Source of the DNA: Bacteroides pyogenes
Lineage (GTDB): Bacteria; Bacteroidota; Bacteroidia; Bacteroidales; Bacteroidaceae
Reading direction: 5' to 3'
DNA: 64,000 bases
Assembly: GCF_014196225.1 (NCBI RefSeq)
Contig: NZ_JACIDI010000002.1
Coordinates: forward strand, 124,001 to 188,000
The notes under the pieces are model-generated. The model saw only the letters and a program-made list of their open reading frames with translations, had not been told where the DNA came from and did no database searches. Below, in pieces: positions 1 to 8,581 of the stretch (position 1 is the stretch's first letter; every line of letters begins with the position of its first letter). The translations under genes and the position numbers were made by a program.

Positions 1-2
1 TG

Positions 3-521
3 AATACGGGCAACATACCATTCTTCAACATCAGCGGAACACTGACTCCCAGCCTGTTCAAAAAACTGAATATGGAGAACAACATTGTTTACCACAAAAC
101 CGGCGTCGCGGCTATACAATTGTTCAACTGGAATACAAAAACCGCGACCGTCGATACGGGCAACATGACCGTAACTATCAAGAACAACAGTTTTATCAAT
201 GTTAAAGGGGCGAATGTGTTCGTGAAGACCAACAAAGCGACAGTGAATTACGAAAAGAATATTTTCTGCATCGCTGCGGAAAGCGCTTTGACCTCCTATC
301 TCTACGAACTGAAGGACAACGCTTCTACGGCAACAGCTACAGACAATATCGTATATGACACCAAAACGACCTGGAACTATGCCAATACGGATGTAGCCAA
401 ACCGGATAACAACATCATGGATAAAGTGGAAAACATTCCTTTCACTCACATCAATACTGCGGACGGTATTTTCACCAAAGATCCCATGTACGCAGACAAA
501 GGCTCGAATCTTAATCAATAA
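3..521 (+). CDS. Beta-helix surface protein, C-terminal part (DUF5123/DUF4957-like), truncated at the window edge
   Basis: The open frame runs in from the left edge, and the first Met (base 72) is internal because the same frame is open back to base 3. The visible 172 residues show short Asn-rich turns every 20-25 residues (NNIVYHK, IKNNSFIN, YEKNIFC, TDNIVYD). This fits the rungs of a right-handed parallel beta-helix, as in the DUF4957/DUF5123 proteins common in Bacteroides glycan loci. The C-terminus has a DPMYAD-like closing motif. The next gene lies 39 bp downstream on the same strand, so they are probably co-transcribed. No catalytic residues can be assigned, so a lyase and a binding role are both possible. 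The family assignment is tentative. Confidence 0.7.
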   Translation, partial: NTGNIPFFNISGTLTPSLFKKLNMENNIVYHKTGVAAIQLFNWNTKTATVDTGNMTVTIKNNSFINVKGANVFVKTNKATVNYEKNIFCIAAESALTSYLYELKDNASTATATDNIVYDTKTTWNYANTDVAKPDNNIMDKVENIPFTHINTADGIFTKDPMYADKGSNLNQ

Positions 522-560
522 CACATATTTTTGTCAATAACCATTTAAAAACACAGTATT

Positions 561-2171
561 ATGAGAAAAAACTTATTCTTTTTGGCTACGGCGCTGGTTT
601 CTTCGCTCTTCATGGCGGGATGCTCCGATGAAGAAGCGCAAGGAGAAAACCTACAAAACGAGAAGGTCTACTTTCTGATGTCGCCCCGCTCGCTCACCCG
701 CACTTCGACGGGAGAAGACTATGAAACGACATTTGTCACGGGAGACGCCGTCGGAATTTTCGCTTACGAGCGAATGAACGATGGAAGTGAGGGTAAGATG
801 GTGGTGAGCAATACCAAATATACGCTCGGCACTGACGGTACTTGGCAGGCTGCCGAAGGGCAGACACCGGTCTATGCAGATGCGAAAAGAAGCATCAATT
901 ATTATGCATACTACCCTTACAGCGAGCAAGCGACCGATCCGGAAGCTATTAACCTGACAGTCATGTCAGACCAGTCTGCCGGCGATGCAGCCAACTATAA
1001 CATCAGCGATGCGTTGGCCGCCCAAAACAAAACCACCGGAAAAGGCGCTAAAGTGGTGAAACTTTCTTTTAAGCACATCTTCTCGCTGGTACAGGTAAAC
1101 ATCGACGGAATGGCCGCTACCAAAGACGCTACGGTAACATTGCAGAATATTCACTCTTCAGCAACTCTCAACGTTAAAAGCGGTGAAGCCAAAACTAAGG
1201 CCACAGAACCAAAGAGTGAGGTGAAGATGTATGCCCTACCGGGCAACCAGCACGAAGATGCCGTTCGCTACGCTTACCGTGCCGTTGTGCCCGCTCAATC
1301 CGTAAAGAGCGGCGATGTACTGCTGACAGTGGTGTCCAATGCAAAAACCTTTCAGGTAAAATACTCGTCAGATGTACCTTATGAAACTGCCAAGTTACGC
1401 GTTATCAATGCCCAGTTGGGCGAATCCGGAAAATTCAATCTGAGCATTCCCCAATCGGACGTTACCATAGAAAAATGGGGAGTGAGTGACGCCATAGAAG
1501 GTAGCGGAACAGTAGAAGAGACTTCCCCGGTAAGCCCGGAAGAGCCTCCTACACCCCCTACGCCTCCTACTCCTCCTTCAACCGTAACAAGTTTCAGCCC
1601 CGAATTTACGTCGGAAACCGCTTTTCAGTCAGCCGGTATTTTTACAAAGCAAAAAATAACAGGCGATACCGAATTCTGGTTCCACAGAGAAAACGTGACG
1701 CCCGCTACAACGGTCAGCATTGTTTCCGAAGCGGAAGGTGCGGCCATTCAATTACAGACAGAGGGTGTTAGAGGTTCTTGGAACAACTCCAATATCGGCT
1801 ATCACTGTACAAAACTGTTCGAAAAAGCTTCATACACATTGAGCTTCAAAGTGAAATCGTCCATAGCCGATGGGATTGTCGGTGTGGGAGTATCTGCCGC
1901 AGGAGACGACAAATTCTTCCAAATGCGTAAGCCCGATTGGAGCGACTGGAACAGAACTGTAACCACTTATAACAAGATCGGAGAAGCTTGGACCGAAAAG
2001 AAAGTCAACCTGGATTTCACGCAAGCCTTGAATGAAGGAAAATCTTCGGGAGTGACAGCATACAACGCCACAACCGATGAAGACATAAAAGGCATAAACA
2101 TCTATTTTTACAATTATGCTGCTAACAACAAACTGTTTATTAAAGACGTAAAAATAGAAAAGAAACAATAG
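561..2171 (+). CDS. Fimbrillin-like lipoprotein with C-terminal jelly-roll carbohydrate-binding-like domain
   Basis: 536 residues. It starts with a lipoprotein signal peptide and lipobox FMAGC (Cys21), so it should be exported and lipidated, probably surface exposed. Residues about 40-310 resemble the fimbrillin/Mfa-like fold: TTFVTGDAVGIFAYER near the start, then a GTWQA...PVYAD segment and a long beta-rich half. A Pro-rich linker (PPTPPTPPTPP, about residues 333-343) leads into about 190 residues with the look of a CBM4/9-type jelly roll (AIQLQTEG, YTLSFKVKS, INIYFYNYAANNKLFIKDVKIE). The gene follows the beta-helix protein by 39 bp and ends at a strong terminator, so the pair closes a surface-protein operon. 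A plausible role is binding host or dietary glycan; this is inferred from architecture only. Confidence 0.75.
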   Translation: MRKNLFFLATALVSSLFMAGCSDEEAQGENLQNEKVYFLMSPRSLTRTSTGEDYETTFVTGDAVGIFAYERMNDGSEGKMVVSNTKYTLGTDGTWQAAEGQTPVYADAKRSINYYAYYPYSEQATDPEAINLTVMSDQSAGDAANYNISDALAAQNKTTGKGAKVVKLSFKHIFSLVQVNIDGMAATKDATVTLQNIHSSATLNVKSGEAKTKATEPKSEVKMYALPGNQHEDAVRYAYRAVVPAQSVKSGDVLLTVVSNAKTFQVKYSSDVPYETAKLRVINAQLGESGKFNLSIPQSDVTIEKWGVSDAIEGSGTVEETSPVSPEEPPTPPTPPTPPSTVTSFSPEFTSETAFQSAGIFTKQKITGDTEFWFHRENVTPATTVSIVSEAEGAAIQLQTEGVRGSWNNSNIGYHCTKLFEKASYTLSFKVKSSIADGIVGVGVSAAGDDKFFQMRKPDWSDWNRTVTTYNKIGEAWTEKKVNLDFTQALNEGKSSGVTAYNATTDEDIKGINIYFYNYAANNKLFIKDVKIEKKQ

Positions 2172-2191
2172 CAAGTAAATCGTTTTAAAAG

Positions 2192-2238
2192 AAAGAGCCA
2201 TATTCAATCTCAAATTGAGAGCCGATATGGCTCTTTTT
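2192..2238 (+). terminator. Rho-independent terminator after the fimbrillin-like gene
   Basis: A perfect 12-bp stem (AAAGAGCCATAT at 2192-2203 with ATATGGCTCTTT at 2225-2236) encloses a smaller CTCAA/TTGAG stem and runs into a T tract. It lies 20 bp after the stop codon. Confidence 0.9.
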
Positions 2239-2264
2239 ATGATTGCCGTCACCCCTTTTTTCCT

Positions 2265-2272
2265 TATCTTTG
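2265..2272 (+). promoter_or_regulatory. Bacteroides -7 box (TATCTTTG) for the HAD gene
   Basis: An exact TAnnTTTG match lies 21 bp before the ATG at 2294. It also shows that a longer frame starting at 2243, upstream of the box, is not the real start. Confidence 0.65.
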
Positions 2273-2293
2273 CCCGTTCAAGAAAAGAATCGT

Positions 2294-3103
2294 ATGAAGT
2301 ACAGAATGATCGTGCTCGACCTCGACGGCACACTGACCAACTCTCGAAAAGAAATCACACCGCGAAACCGCGAAACACTGATGCGCATACAGGAGCAAGG
2401 CGTACGGCTGGCATTGGCATCGGGACGCCCGACGTACGGCATCGTGCCTTTGGCCGATGAGTTGCGCATGAAAGAGCATGGCGGCTTCATCCTTTCTTAC
2501 AACGGAGGAGAGATTATCGATTGGGCAACCGGTAAACTCATCCATGCCAAATTGCTACCCAACGATGTAATTCCCATTCTCTACCAGTCTGCACGAGCGC
2601 ACGGGCTCAGCATACTGGGTTATGATGGCGATCAGGTACTCACCGAGCATCCCGACGACGAATATGTGAAGAAAGAGGCTTGGCTCAACAAGATGCCGAT
2701 ACGCGCAACCGCCAATTTTCTTGCCGACCTCCCCTTGCCCACTCCCAAATGCCTGATTGTAGGCGATCCGAAGAAACTCATCAGCGTCGAGTCCGAACTT
2801 CGTGCGCAGTTGCAAGGAGAAATCAACGTATTCCGTTCCGAACCTTATTTTCTCGAGCTGGTTCCGGAAGGCATCGACAAAGCCCGATCTCTCGCAGTAT
2901 TGTTGGAAAAGATCGGAATGGCGCGCGAAGAAATGATTGCGATAGGCGACGGATACAACGATTTGTCGATGATTCGGTTTGCCGGAATGGGCATTGCCAT
3001 GGGGAACGCCCAAGAACCGGTGAAGAAAGCGGCAGACTACATCACGCTGACCAACGATGAGGACGGAGTATCCGCAGCCATCAAGAAGTTCTGCCTCTTG
3101 TAA
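2294..3103 (+). CDS. Cof-type HAD-superfamily hydrolase (sugar-phosphate phosphatase-like)
   Basis: 269 residues, cytosolic with no signal peptide. Motif I, LDLDGTLT, lies at residues 8-15 (nucleophile Asp9, acid/base Asp11). The C-terminal motif IV, GDGYNDLSMIRFAG, is followed by GIAMGNA, which is characteristic of the Cof/YidA subfamily with a C2B cap. Such enzymes dephosphorylate sugar phosphates, nucleotides or flavin-pathway intermediates; the substrate cannot be read from sequence. The ATG at 2294 is chosen because a -7 promoter box sits just upstream and the family N-terminus begins with this short MKY...DLDGT segment. The gene is monocistronic: a terminator precedes it and the following gene is convergent. 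Confidence 0.9.
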   Translation: MKYRMIVLDLDGTLTNSRKEITPRNRETLMRIQEQGVRLALASGRPTYGIVPLADELRMKEHGGFILSYNGGEIIDWATGKLIHAKLLPNDVIPILYQSARAHGLSILGYDGDQVLTEHPDDEYVKKEAWLNKMPIRATANFLADLPLPTPKCLIVGDPKKLISVESELRAQLQGEINVFRSEPYFLELVPEGIDKARSLAVLLEKIGMAREEMIAIGDGYNDLSMIRFAGMGIAMGNAQEPVKKAADYITLTNDEDGVSAAIKKFCLL

Positions 3104-3683
3104 ACTCCTCGCAATGATTTGCACACGTGCATTCCATTCATACAAATCTTTTTGCACATCCGTTTCGCACAAAATTTATCCAAGTGCCCAGTCTGAACTC
3201 CCTGCGTGTGGCCAATAGCTTGTCTTGCAGCCTTATCAGGTTCAAGAATCGTCCGCAAACGGCTTCAAACAGTTTTTTTGCCGGCAGCCTTGTAAGCGCT
3301 TACCACAACAGGGTAAATCAACCTTCCCTTTCGGAAACAGCCACGAATGATTTCGCCTTAACGAAGAGTAAGAATAAAAAGTCTGACATATAACGCTTTT
3401 CATTGCAACAGCTTACTGTTTTTATAGTAAAAGTTATTCGTCTGCCGTTCGACAGACGAATAAAACACAGACGAAAGACGAATAATTTTTTAAACAGAAG
3501 GCGTTATTTTTACTAAATATCCGGGTAACTGTCTGAAGGAATATGACGTCCATAAAAAACACAGCCGGGGACGGATTCTCGAAGAATCCGCTCCGGCTGT
3601 GTGCCTTCCATTTATTTCATTATCGACTTTCCCGTACACGTCCGGACCAACTGTAACCGCCCCGCAGACGCAAAAGGAAATAA
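3104..3683. other. Intergenic stretch of 580 bp, no convincing gene
   Basis: Between the convergent HAD and SusD genes. It holds a perfect 11-bp stem with an 8-nt loop (TTATTCGTCTG at 3434-3444 and CAGACGAATAA at 3453-3463), which has no clear T tract, and the SusD terminator at 3554-3602. A thi-box-like GAACCTGAT lies on the minus strand at 3235-3243, without the rest of a TPP riboswitch. Short frames here show no family features. Confidence 0.5.
3554..3602 (-). terminator. Terminator of the first susCD operon
   Basis: On the minus strand ACACAGCCGG (3602-3593) pairs with CCGGCTGTGT (3568-3559), continued by an inner CGGATTC/GAATCCG stem, and is followed by a six-T run (3559-3554). It lies about 80 bp after the susD stop. 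Confidence 0.9.
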
Positions 3684-5228
3684 TCAATAACCCTTATTGT
3701 TTTCCCATCCGGCCATTTGTACTTCGTCCTGAGGAATGGGCAGATAATAATGTCCTTCTTTCTTATAAACAGACTGTGCGAACGGATCGGTGATGCCCGA
3801 CACTTCATCCACATAGCGAAGTTCCTTTATTTCGGCGGCCTTTTCACGGCGGATGTAGTCGAACCAACGCTTGCCTTCGGCATAAAGTTCGATACCTCTT
3901 TCCTTGAACACAGCTTTGTCGAACGCTGCCGGATCGGTCGTTTGGGTGCGATCCGCTTCGGGAACATTGGCTCTTTCCTGCAACTGGCGAAGACAGCGGG
4001 CAGCCAAGTCATCCACTTTTTTAGTGGCCAGCGTAGAGGCCTCCGCATAAATCAGATACGTATCCGCCAGGCGATAAACTGTGGTAAGGCCGTTGGATAG
4101 TTGGCTCAGCACTCCTTTCTTGTTCACTTCGTTATAGTCACGGTATTTCGAGATAAGCGGCAGCTTATTGGCGCTTTCCTGATAAGTGACATGTTTTACC
4201 TTTCCGCCCACTTTTTCATCCCATGCAAGCTCAAAATTCCATGCTTTGCGATCATCATCGGGGCAAGATTCCACAAAGTTAGGATTTGCGAAATAGTCGC
4301 CCCATCCCGGATACTTGGCATGGGTGTTGGGGTAGAACGATTTACCGTACTGGCTCGGAGTTTTATACGCCACACTGTTCATGATGGCAAACAAATGCTC
4401 GTTGGCATCGTGTTTCTTGGCTTCCTTCCACAAATCCCCGTACTTTTGGGTAAGAGTCAGCCCCGATTTTTCGATAACGTCTTTGGCCAGACGGGCAGCT
4501 TCGGCATAAGTATCTCTCTTCAAAGGCCATCCCGCCATCGTAAGGTTTACGTCCGCCAGACAAGTTTTGGCAGCCCACTGCGAAGGAGATCCGGCATCGC
4601 CCGTACGGCTTTTCGCAGGAAGATCGGCGCAAGCGATGGTGAGATCGGGAACGATGATTTCATCGTAGATGCGCGCAACCGGAACACGAGGCAGCTTATC
4701 CTCGAAGGTTTCTCCCGAACTGGCAATAAAAGGAACATCGCCGAACATACGCACCAGATGGAAATAAGCCAGTGCACGCATGAACCGCGCTTCTGCCACA
4801 ACAGCTTTATATTTGGCCGCCTCTGCCTGATCCTCAGGTATGGGAGTGCCGCTGATGATCTTGTTCGAACTGCTGATTACATCCCAGAAGTTTTTCCAGA
4901 GAGCGGTGACGTCTTTCACGCTTCCACTGGTGGTCGGAGTCATGTTGTAGAGATACAGCATATCGTTGTTGGGCTTGGTGACCAGCGGAACGATATCGCC
5001 GGCAGCCGTGCTGTAGCGCAGGATGCGGCAACTGAAGCCGTAGTTCCCGTTCCACATATCCTTATAAACGCCTGACACGGCTTTTGCCACCACATCCAGA
5101 GTTTGAGGAGTCTCGATGTATTCTTCTTCCGTAAGAAATGACTGCGGTAGCTGATCCAGTTCGACACAAGAGGTTGCCAACAGCAAACTTCCCACCGCGC
5201 ATGTCATCATTATATTTTTCTTCATCAT
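3684..5228 (-). CDS. SusD/RagB-family glycan-binding lipoprotein
   Basis: 514 residues. Signal peptide with lipobox LLATSC (Cys21), so it is predicted to be an outer-membrane lipoprotein acting as lid on the SusC channel. SusD-type features: an N-terminal TPR-rich helical region, FMRALAYFHLVRMFGDVPFI (the conserved RAxxYFxLV..[WF]GDVP block, about residues 148-168), VARIYDEII, and the family ending ERGIELYAEGKRWFDYIRR...YLPIPQDEVQ. It follows SusC by 27 bp in the same operon and is terminated at 3602-3554. No enzyme or regulator lies next to this pair, so the ligand cannot be inferred; it may belong to one of the neighbouring sulfated-glycan systems. Confidence 0.93.
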   Translation of the reverse strand: MMKKNIMMTCAVGSLLLATSCVELDQLPQSFLTEEEYIETPQTLDVVAKAVSGVYKDMWNGNYGFSCRILRYSTAAGDIVPLVTKPNNDMLYLYNMTPTTSGSVKDVTALWKNFWDVISSSNKIISGTPIPEDQAEAAKYKAVVAEARFMRALAYFHLVRMFGDVPFIASSGETFEDKLPRVPVARIYDEIIVPDLTIACADLPAKSRTGDAGSPSQWAAKTCLADVNLTMAGWPLKRDTYAEAARLAKDVIEKSGLTLTQKYGDLWKEAKKHDANEHLFAIMNSVAYKTPSQYGKSFYPNTHAKYPGWGDYFANPNFVESCPDDDRKAWNFELAWDEKVGGKVKHVTYQESANKLPLISKYRDYNEVNKKGVLSQLSNGLTTVYRLADTYLIYAEASTLATKKVDDLAARCLRQLQERANVPEADRTQTTDPAAFDKAVFKERGIELYAEGKRWFDYIRREKAAEIKELRYVDEVSGITDPFAQSVYKKEGHYYLPIPQDEVQMAGWENNKGY

Positions 5229-5255
5229 GTTTTTCTGTTTATTATACGGTTAAAA

Positions 5256-8200
5256 TTAGAATGAGAAATTAAGGCCGAACAAATAGTTACGTCCGTTCGG
5301 GTAGGCTCCCCAATCGGCTCCCTGGCTCAACGGAGTGCCCAGCGCCGCTTCGGGGTCGAGTCCGCTGTAACTTGTGAAGTGGAACGGATTCTGCACGGAA
5401 GCATACAGACGCAGGTTGTTGATTCCGGCTTTTTGGCAGAAGCTCTTCGGCAGGCTGTAGCCCAGCGTCATACTCTTCACCTTCACGAAGCTTCCGTTTT
5501 CCACGAAACGCGAACTGATGGCATCGCGAATGTCTTTGGTGGCGTTTACAAATCCCGGAATATCGCTGTTCTCGTTCGCAGGAGTCCAACGGTTCTTCCA
5601 TTCGGGATTCGGAGTCAGCTTGTCAAGGTTGATACCCGGCAAAATACTGAAACGTGCCTGACGGGTGGCATTGTAAATATCGAATCCATGATAGCCGACA
5701 ACGAAGACTGTAAAGTCGAAATTGCGATAGTTCACCGTATTGTTCCATCCCCAGTTAAACATTGGCTGCCCGCAACCGATGATTCTCATATCTTCTTCGG
5801 TATACTTGCCATCGCCGTTCAGGTCGCGGTATTTCGCCTGTCCCGGGATGACTCCATACACCTCTGCATTTGTTTTATTGGCGGTATTTCCCTGAATATC
5901 GGCCACTTGGTTCACTTCGTTCGTCTTCCACACGCCATCGTACGTATAGCCGTAGAACGTTCCCAGCTTCTCGCCTTCAATCATGCGGAAGATAAGGCTT
6001 TCGAACTTGCCGTTTCCCTGTGTCTGCATCTTTGTGATGGTGGGAATCTGCTCGAACGTACCTTTGTTGTGCGAGAGCGTCAGGTCGGTGCGCCAGTCCC
6101 AGTCTTTCGTACGTATCGGAGTAGCTCCCAGCGTAACTTCAATACCTCTGTTTCTGATTTCGCCCGCATTGCGCAACAAAGTGTTCCATCCGGTGTAAAT
6201 GGGCTGTTTTACTTCCATCAGCACACGCTTCGATAGTTTGTCGTACAGGTCGATGCTGGCGGTAATACGTCCACCCAGGAAGGAGAAGTCGAGTCCCGCA
6301 TTCCATTGGTCGTTACGTTCCCACTGTAGGAATTTCGCCGCCGGACGGTCCAGACGATAGGAAGTGCTGCCGTCGGAGTTCTTGCTCGCCACCATTTTAG
6401 AGAAGATGCGGTACATCTCCACTGCCTGATTCCCTACCGAACCATAGCCCACACGCAGTTTAAACTGATCCATCCAATCGTATTTCTCCATGAATTTCTC
6501 CTGCTTGATGTCCCAGGCCAAAGCCACTGAAGGGAAGTAATCCCACTTCTCTGCCAAAGCTGCCGAGCCGTCGGCACGCACAGAAGCCGTCAGCATGTAA
6601 CGGTTCATCAGCACGTAGTTGACACGCGCCAGATAAGAGATCAGCGAATGTTTCACAAGGTCGGACGAAACATCGCCTATTTCGGAGGCATCCAGCGCAT
6701 TGTAGGTCAGCAGATCGGGGAATGTCAGATTGCGTCCCGCGCCTTTATGCTGGTAGCGGTTGCTGTGTGCCTGCTCGAACACCGCCGTAGCATTGATGCG
6801 GTGATTCTTGTTGAACTCTTTCGTATAGTTCAGCGTATTGGTGTTCAGAAACTTGAAAGTCCATGCCGAATTGGCTATCGCACTGGTCTGGCTGTTGGCA
6901 AAGTACTCGTAGCTTCTTTCGTTGTGAGCTGCGTTCGAAAGATTGTTCGTAAAGGTGATGCCCAGTTGGCTGCGGAACGTCAGTCCGTCCATAATCTTAA
7001 AGTCGGCATACCCCTGAAGATAATTGTCCAGGCGCTTCACCTTCTCGTCCAGTTCCCAGATATGTCCCATCGGGTTATAGGCCGGACCGCCGTCGATGGC
7101 GAATCTGTTGTTATAAACGCCTTTTTCATTCTTGGGCTGTACGGTCGGCGCAAAGTTCATGGCAGTCATCAGCAGACCGTTATACTGGGTCATGCGCGGA
7201 CCCTTGTTCTCGCTATAATCGCCCCAGAGATTCAAGCCGACACTCAGCCATTTCTTCAGTTCCGTATCGAGCTTCAAACGCCAGTTGTATTGTTGGTAGT
7301 TCGATTCCTTGATCACACCGTCTGTATTTTCGTAGCGGAAAGAAGCCAGATAAGAAGTCTTGCCGCTTTTGCCCGCAATAGACAAATCATAATTTTGCGC
7401 AACGGCAGGTTCGTTGAAAATATGATCGACGTAGTTGTATCCTCCCCTGCCTTGCTTGAAGTCGGCAATCTGTTCTTCCGTATAATAAGGAGCGCGGGGC
7501 TTGTTTGCAAAAAACTCTTTCGCATAGTCGTTGGCCAACTCCGCAAACTCGCCGGCGCTGAGCACATCGGGCTTATCGAGCACCGTTTTGAGATTGGCAA
7601 AAGCGTTGAAGTTGATCACCACCTTATCTTCTTTCGCGTTCTTGGTAGTCACCAGAATCACCCCGTTCGCAGCGCGCGAACCATATACCGCAGTGGCGGA
7701 AGCATCTTTCAGCACCTCGATAGACTGGATGTCGTTCGGGTTGATATTCTTCAAGTTGCCGCCGATGAATCCGTCTACCACAAGCAGCGGTTCCACGTCG
7801 GCAGTCACCGAGTTCACCCCACGGATGCGGATAGCCGCCGACTTCGAAGGATCGCCTCCTCCGGCAATGGATACACCAGCCAGACGCCCCTGCAAGGCAT
7901 CCGACACGTTGGCCACCGGAGTGCTTTTGATGGCATCCGACGCTTTCACCGAAGCCACCGAACCCGTCAGGTCCGACTTACGCATCACGCCGTAGCCTAC
8001 CACAACCACCTCATCGAGTGTTTGCGTATCTTCCAGAAGTTTGATGTCAAACTTCGTTTGCCCGTTTACTTTTATTGTCTGAGGTTTGTACCCGATAAAA
8101 GATACCTGAAGATTTCCTTTCGCAGGAACATCAGACAGTTTGAAATTGCCGTCCATGTCGGTAATCGTACCGTTGGTCGTTCCTTCCACAAGCACCGAAG

Positions 8201-8336
8201 CGCCAATCACCGGATAACCGTTATTATCGGTCACATTACCCGTGACCGCCAATTTTTGCCCGAAGGCACTTTGCGCGCATAACATGCAAAAAAGCAACAT
8301 GCTCATTATGCCGCAAAACAATCTTTGTTTTGTCAT
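5256..8336 (-). CDS. SusC/RagA-family TonB-linked outer-membrane transporter
   Basis: 1026 residues from the chosen start at 8336, which gives a typical signal peptide ending SAFGQ. The 57 residues encoded further upstream would cross the promoter region and do not look like a signal. Domain order: carboxypeptidase-D-like regulatory domain (about 30-105, VTGNVTDNNGYPVIGASVLVEGT), TonB box-like DEVVVVGYG, plug (SDALQGRLAGVSIAGGG...IRIRGVNS...PLLVVDGFIGG...IEVLKDASATAVYGSRAANGVILVTTK), then a 22-strand barrel ending with aromatic Phe (GLNFSF). It imports oligosaccharides across the outer membrane with the SusD gene 27 bp downstream. Transcription is divergent from cysS. The substrate is unknown. 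Confidence 0.95.
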   Translation of the reverse strand: MTKQRLFCGIMSMLLFCMLCAQSAFGQKLAVTGNVTDNNGYPVIGASVLVEGTTNGTITDMDGNFKLSDVPAKGNLQVSFIGYKPQTIKVNGQTKFDIKLLEDTQTLDEVVVVGYGVMRKSDLTGSVASVKASDAIKSTPVANVSDALQGRLAGVSIAGGGDPSKSAAIRIRGVNSVTADVEPLLVVDGFIGGNLKNINPNDIQSIEVLKDASATAVYGSRAANGVILVTTKNAKEDKVVINFNAFANLKTVLDKPDVLSAGEFAELANDYAKEFFANKPRAPYYTEEQIADFKQGRGGYNYVDHIFNEPAVAQNYDLSIAGKSGKTSYLASFRYENTDGVIKESNYQQYNWRLKLDTELKKWLSVGLNLWGDYSENKGPRMTQYNGLLMTAMNFAPTVQPKNEKGVYNNRFAIDGGPAYNPMGHIWELDEKVKRLDNYLQGYADFKIMDGLTFRSQLGITFTNNLSNAAHNERSYEYFANSQTSAIANSAWTFKFLNTNTLNYTKEFNKNHRINATAVFEQAHSNRYQHKGAGRNLTFPDLLTYNALDASEIGDVSSDLVKHSLISYLARVNYVLMNRYMLTASVRADGSAALAEKWDYFPSVALAWDIKQEKFMEKYDWMDQFKLRVGYGSVGNQAVEMYRIFSKMVASKNSDGSTSYRLDRPAAKFLQWERNDQWNAGLDFSFLGGRITASIDLYDKLSKRVLMEVKQPIYTGWNTLLRNAGEIRNRGIEVTLGATPIRTKDWDWRTDLTLSHNKGTFEQIPTITKMQTQGNGKFESLIFRMIEGEKLGTFYGYTYDGVWKTNEVNQVADIQGNTANKTNAEVYGVIPGQAKYRDLNGDGKYTEEDMRIIGCGQPMFNWGWNNTVNYRNFDFTVFVVGYHGFDIYNATRQARFSILPGINLDKLTPNPEWKNRWTPANENSDIPGFVNATKDIRDAISSRFVENGSFVKVKSMTLGYSLPKSFCQKAGINNLRLYASVQNPFHFTSYSGLDPEAALGTPLSQGADWGAYPNGRNYLFGLNFSF

Positions 8337-8405
8337 AATAATAAACTTAAAAATACGAAGGTTTATATTAGAAATTACATTCGGCCGAAGCGTTGTTCGA
8401 CCTTG

Positions 8406-8413
8406 CAAATATA
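8406..8413 (-). promoter_or_regulatory. -7 box (TATATTTG) of the first susCD operon
   Basis: An exact TAnnTTTG match on the minus strand, about 70 bp before the susC start. A TTTG lies 24 bp upstream (8441-8438), slightly farther than the usual -33 spacing. Confidence 0.55.
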
Positions 8414-8543
8414 TCCTGAGATGCAGACAGGGAATGGCAAAAAATGTACATAATAGTTCAAAAATCATACATATACCACATACACAAGCGGATAAAAAAA
8501 CCAACATCGAAACCCATTTATCGTATATATCAGAGAATTATGC

Positions 8544-8551
8544 TAACTTTG
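8544..8551 (+). promoter_or_regulatory. -7 box (TAACTTTG) of cysS
   Basis: An exact TAnnTTTG match, 30 bp before the cysS ATG. No other start candidate lies between. Confidence 0.6.
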
Positions 8552-8581
8552 CACCTTTGAATAGAGTAAACAACCGACGTT

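Noticed and set aside
2243..2293. Upstream start for the HAD phosphatase
   Set aside because: The -7 promoter box at 2265-2272 lies inside the extension, and the family N-terminus begins at 2294.
3235..3243. GAACCTGAT on the minus strand, resembling the TPP riboswitch thi box
   Set aside because: The partner CTGAGA/ACCC elements and the closing stems are missing, and no thiamine gene follows on that strand.
4101..5075. 324-codon plus-strand frame opposite SusD
   Set aside because: Antisense shadow of the SusD gene with no recognisable features.
6648..8282. 544-codon plus-strand open frame opposite SusC
   Set aside because: Basic, His/Arg-rich composition typical of an antisense frame; the SusC frame is unambiguous.
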